DNA from: Stigmatella erecta
Lineage (GTDB): Bacteria; Myxococcota; Myxococcia; Myxococcales; Myxococcaceae
Reading direction: 5' to 3'
Length of the DNA: 64,000 nt
Assembly: GCF_900111745.1 (NCBI RefSeq)
Contig: NZ_FOIJ01000006.1
Span: 248,001 to 312,000 of the forward strand
In this document: piece after piece, positions 62,508-64,000 of the stretch
Layout: every line of letters begins with the position of its first letter
How positions within the stretch are numbered: position 1 is the stretch's first letter
The notes under the pieces: model-generated
The model's input: the letters and a program-made list of their open reading frames with translations, nothing else
Database searches by the model: none
Told to the model about the DNA's origin: nothing
Position numbers and translations under genes: made by a program

Positions 62508-64000
62508 ATGCTCTCGGTGAGAAGGAAGGAAAGGCCGTCGTTGCTCCAGCCTGGAAAAAAGAACGCCTCTGCCGTGCGTCCCCCGCCGTGGCTGAGCGGC
62601 TGGCCCTCGCAGGGTCCGGCCTCCGCGAGGGCTTCGGTCTCGCCGGAGCCGGGGAGCGCGCGCCAGCAGGGCGAGGAGCCAGGCGTGCTGCTGGTCGACG
62701 ACCACCCCGCCAACCTGGTGGCCCTGGAGGCCATCCTGGAGCCGCTGGGCGTCCGCCTGACCAAGGCCCCCTCGGGGGAGCAGGCGCTGCGGCTGCTGCT
62801 CGCCCAGGAGTTCGCCGTCATCCTGCTGGACGTTCAGATGGCGGGGCTCAACGGGTATGAGACGGCCGCGCTCATCAAGCAGCGCGAGCGCACGCGCAAC
62901 ATCCCCATCATCTTCCTGACGGCCCACGGGCAGGACGAGACGGAGGTGCTCGCGGGCTACGCGCAGGGCGCGGTGGACTACCTGCGCAAGCCCCTGTCGC
63001 CCGAGGTGCTGCGCTCCAAGGTCAGCGTCTTCATCGAGCTGTTCCGCGCCCAGAACCAGGTGCGGCGCCAGGCGGAGCTCTTGCGCCACCAGGAGGCCCA
63101 GGCGCGCGAGGCCGCCACGCGCTCGGCGGACTACATCGCCCGGCTGCAGACGCTCACCTCGCTGCTGGCGGAGGCCACCTCCGTCACCCAGGTGGTGCAG
63201 GCGCTCTTCGAGCACGGCCTGGTGACGGTGGAGTCCAACGCCACCTCGCTGTGCCTGCTCGATCCGTCGCGCCGGGAGCTGGAGCGCATCGAGACGGTGG
63301 GCTACGCGCCAGAGGCCCGGACGGCGCTGGAGCGCATCCCCCTGTCCTCCTCCGAGCCCCTCACCGAGGCGGTGCGGGAGGGAAGGGCCCTGTGGCTCTC
63401 CTCGCGCGCGGAGGGCCTCACGCGCTACCCCGCGATGAGCGACTCGCTGCGCTTTCCCTCGATGGCGGCCCTGCCCCTCATCGTCAAGGGCCAGGCCATC
63501 GGCGTGCTCGGGCTGTCGTTTCCCCAGGAGCGCACCTTCAGCGAGGACGACCGGGCCTTCCTCAACGCCGTGGCCCACATCAGCGCCCAGGCCATCGACC
63601 GGGCGCGCCTGTATGACGAGGAGCGGCTCGCGCACGAGCGGGTGCGCAACGCCGCCGCGCGCCTCAAGGTGCTCGCCGAGGCCACCGACGCCTTCAGCGC
63701 CGCCAACCGGGACTTGCCCGCGCTGTTCGAGGCCGTCTCGCACCAGGTGGTGCGGCACATGGGGGACTCCAGCGTCCTGCACCTGCTGTCCGGGGACGGG
63801 CAGCGCATGGAGCTCGTCTCCGTGCGCCACGTGGTGCCCGAGCACCAGGCGTTCCTGCGGCGGCTCCTGGAGGACCACCCGGCGCGGCTGGGCGAGGGGC
63901 TCCTGGGCGAGGTGGCCCAGACGGGCCGCTCCGTGCTCATGCCCACCGTGTCCCCCAGGGAGCTGAGCGCCCGGCTCCAGCCCGAGTACCGCGTCTCGCT
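62508..64000 (+). CDS. Receiver-GAF-GAF signalling protein, 3' end outside window
   Basis: An open frame from the ATG at 62508 through the window end (497 codons seen). A basic, Pro-rich leader of about 57 residues precedes a receiver domain (VLLVDDHP with Asp64/Asp65, phospho-acceptor Asp108 in LLDVQM, Lys161 in RKPLS). A short coiled coil leads to a GAF domain (about residues 210-360) and a second GAF (from about 385) cut by the end. A kinase or output domain probably follows. The true start could be GTG 62517 or 62574. Partial. Confidence 0.85.
   Translation, partial: MLSVRRKERPSLLQPGKKNASAVRPPPWLSGWPSQGPASARASVSPEPGSARQQGEEPGVLLVDDHPANLVALEAILEPLGVRLTKAPSGEQALRLLLAQEFAVILLDVQMAGLNGYETAALIKQRERTRNIPIIFLTAHGQDETEVLAGYAQGAVDYLRKPLSPEVLRSKVSVFIELFRAQNQVRRQAELLRHQEAQAREAATRSADYIARLQTLTSLLAEATSVTQVVQALFEHGLVTVESNATSLCLLDPSRRELERIETVGYAPEARTALERIPLSSSEPLTEAVREGRALWLSSRAEGLTRYPAMSDSLRFPSMAALPLIVKGQAIGVLGLSFPQERTFSEDDRAFLNAVAHISAQAIDRARLYDEERLAHERVRNAAARLKVLAEATDAFSAANRDLPALFEAVSHQVVRHMGDSSVLHLLSGDGQRMELVSVRHVVPEHQAFLRRLLEDHPARLGEGLLGEVAQTGRSVLMPTVSPRELSARLQPEYRVS

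Overview
The window is high-GC DNA with dense genes, many lipoproteins carrying clear lipoboxes, and several families typical of predatory, fruiting myxobacteria: a SitA-like lipoprotein toxin with an immunity gene, RCC1/SBBP propeller proteins, CARDB and EF-hand secreted proteins, a bacterial GRAS-like protein and a receiver-GAF sensor. I infer a Cystobacterineae/Myxococcales chromosome (Stigmatella, Cystobacter, Archangium or Myxococcus type). I see no rRNA, tRNA, CRISPR array, transposase or phage structural gene.

1-9.2 kb: housekeeping and metabolic genes (aldo/keto reductase, hotdog thioesterase, membrane metallophosphoesterase, dipeptide epimerase coupled to a DUF819 membrane protein, patatin, M20 peptidase). 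9.2-16.7 kb: two giant secreted proteins on the minus strand that share a nearly identical SBBP propeller module, fused in one to about 19 RCC1 repeats and in the other to a von Willebrand D domain. 17.0-18.0 kb: a decayed pair, a lipoprotein that has lost its start codon and a Cys-rich protein cut by an in-frame TGA.

19.1-25.2 kb: a tightly overlapping five-gene operon (CotH kinase, VTC polyphosphate polymerase, phosphate-type porin, thymidylate-kinase-like protein with repeats, DUF4956 membrane protein). It is preceded by three hexamers spaced exactly 11 bp apart, like a Pho box. The natural reading is phosphate-controlled polyphosphate synthesis and phosphate uptake. 25.2-30.1 kb: a Gre-family factor, a C39-like cysteine peptidase lipoprotein, the Sit-like toxin/immunity pair and a SEC-C methionine aminopeptidase. 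30.1-43 kb: a 5'-nucleotidase, small basic and zinc-ribbon proteins, an R3H ATPase, a CAP protein, a glutaredoxin-like protein without its cysteines, a dienelactone-hydrolase lipoprotein without its nucleophile, an FKBP and a CARDB lipoprotein. 43.1-44.6 kb: a lipoprotein with a perfect JAMM metalloprotease motif followed by two paralogous small lipoproteins.

47.1-53.5 kb: a lower-GC defence island encoding Vsr, a C5-cytosine methyltransferase, a MORC-type GHKL ATPase, an Mrr-helicase fusion and a small protein frameshifted at a G8 tract. It lies between two copies of a 29-bp imperfect direct repeat (46974-47002 and 53619-53647), which look like island boundaries. 53.6-64 kb returns to high-GC genes: two EF-hand proteins around a repetitive charged secreted protein, a HelD-like helicase, a STAS-like protein, PncC coupled to the GRAS-like protein, a second FKBP, and the beginning of a receiver-GAF-GAF protein cut by the window end.
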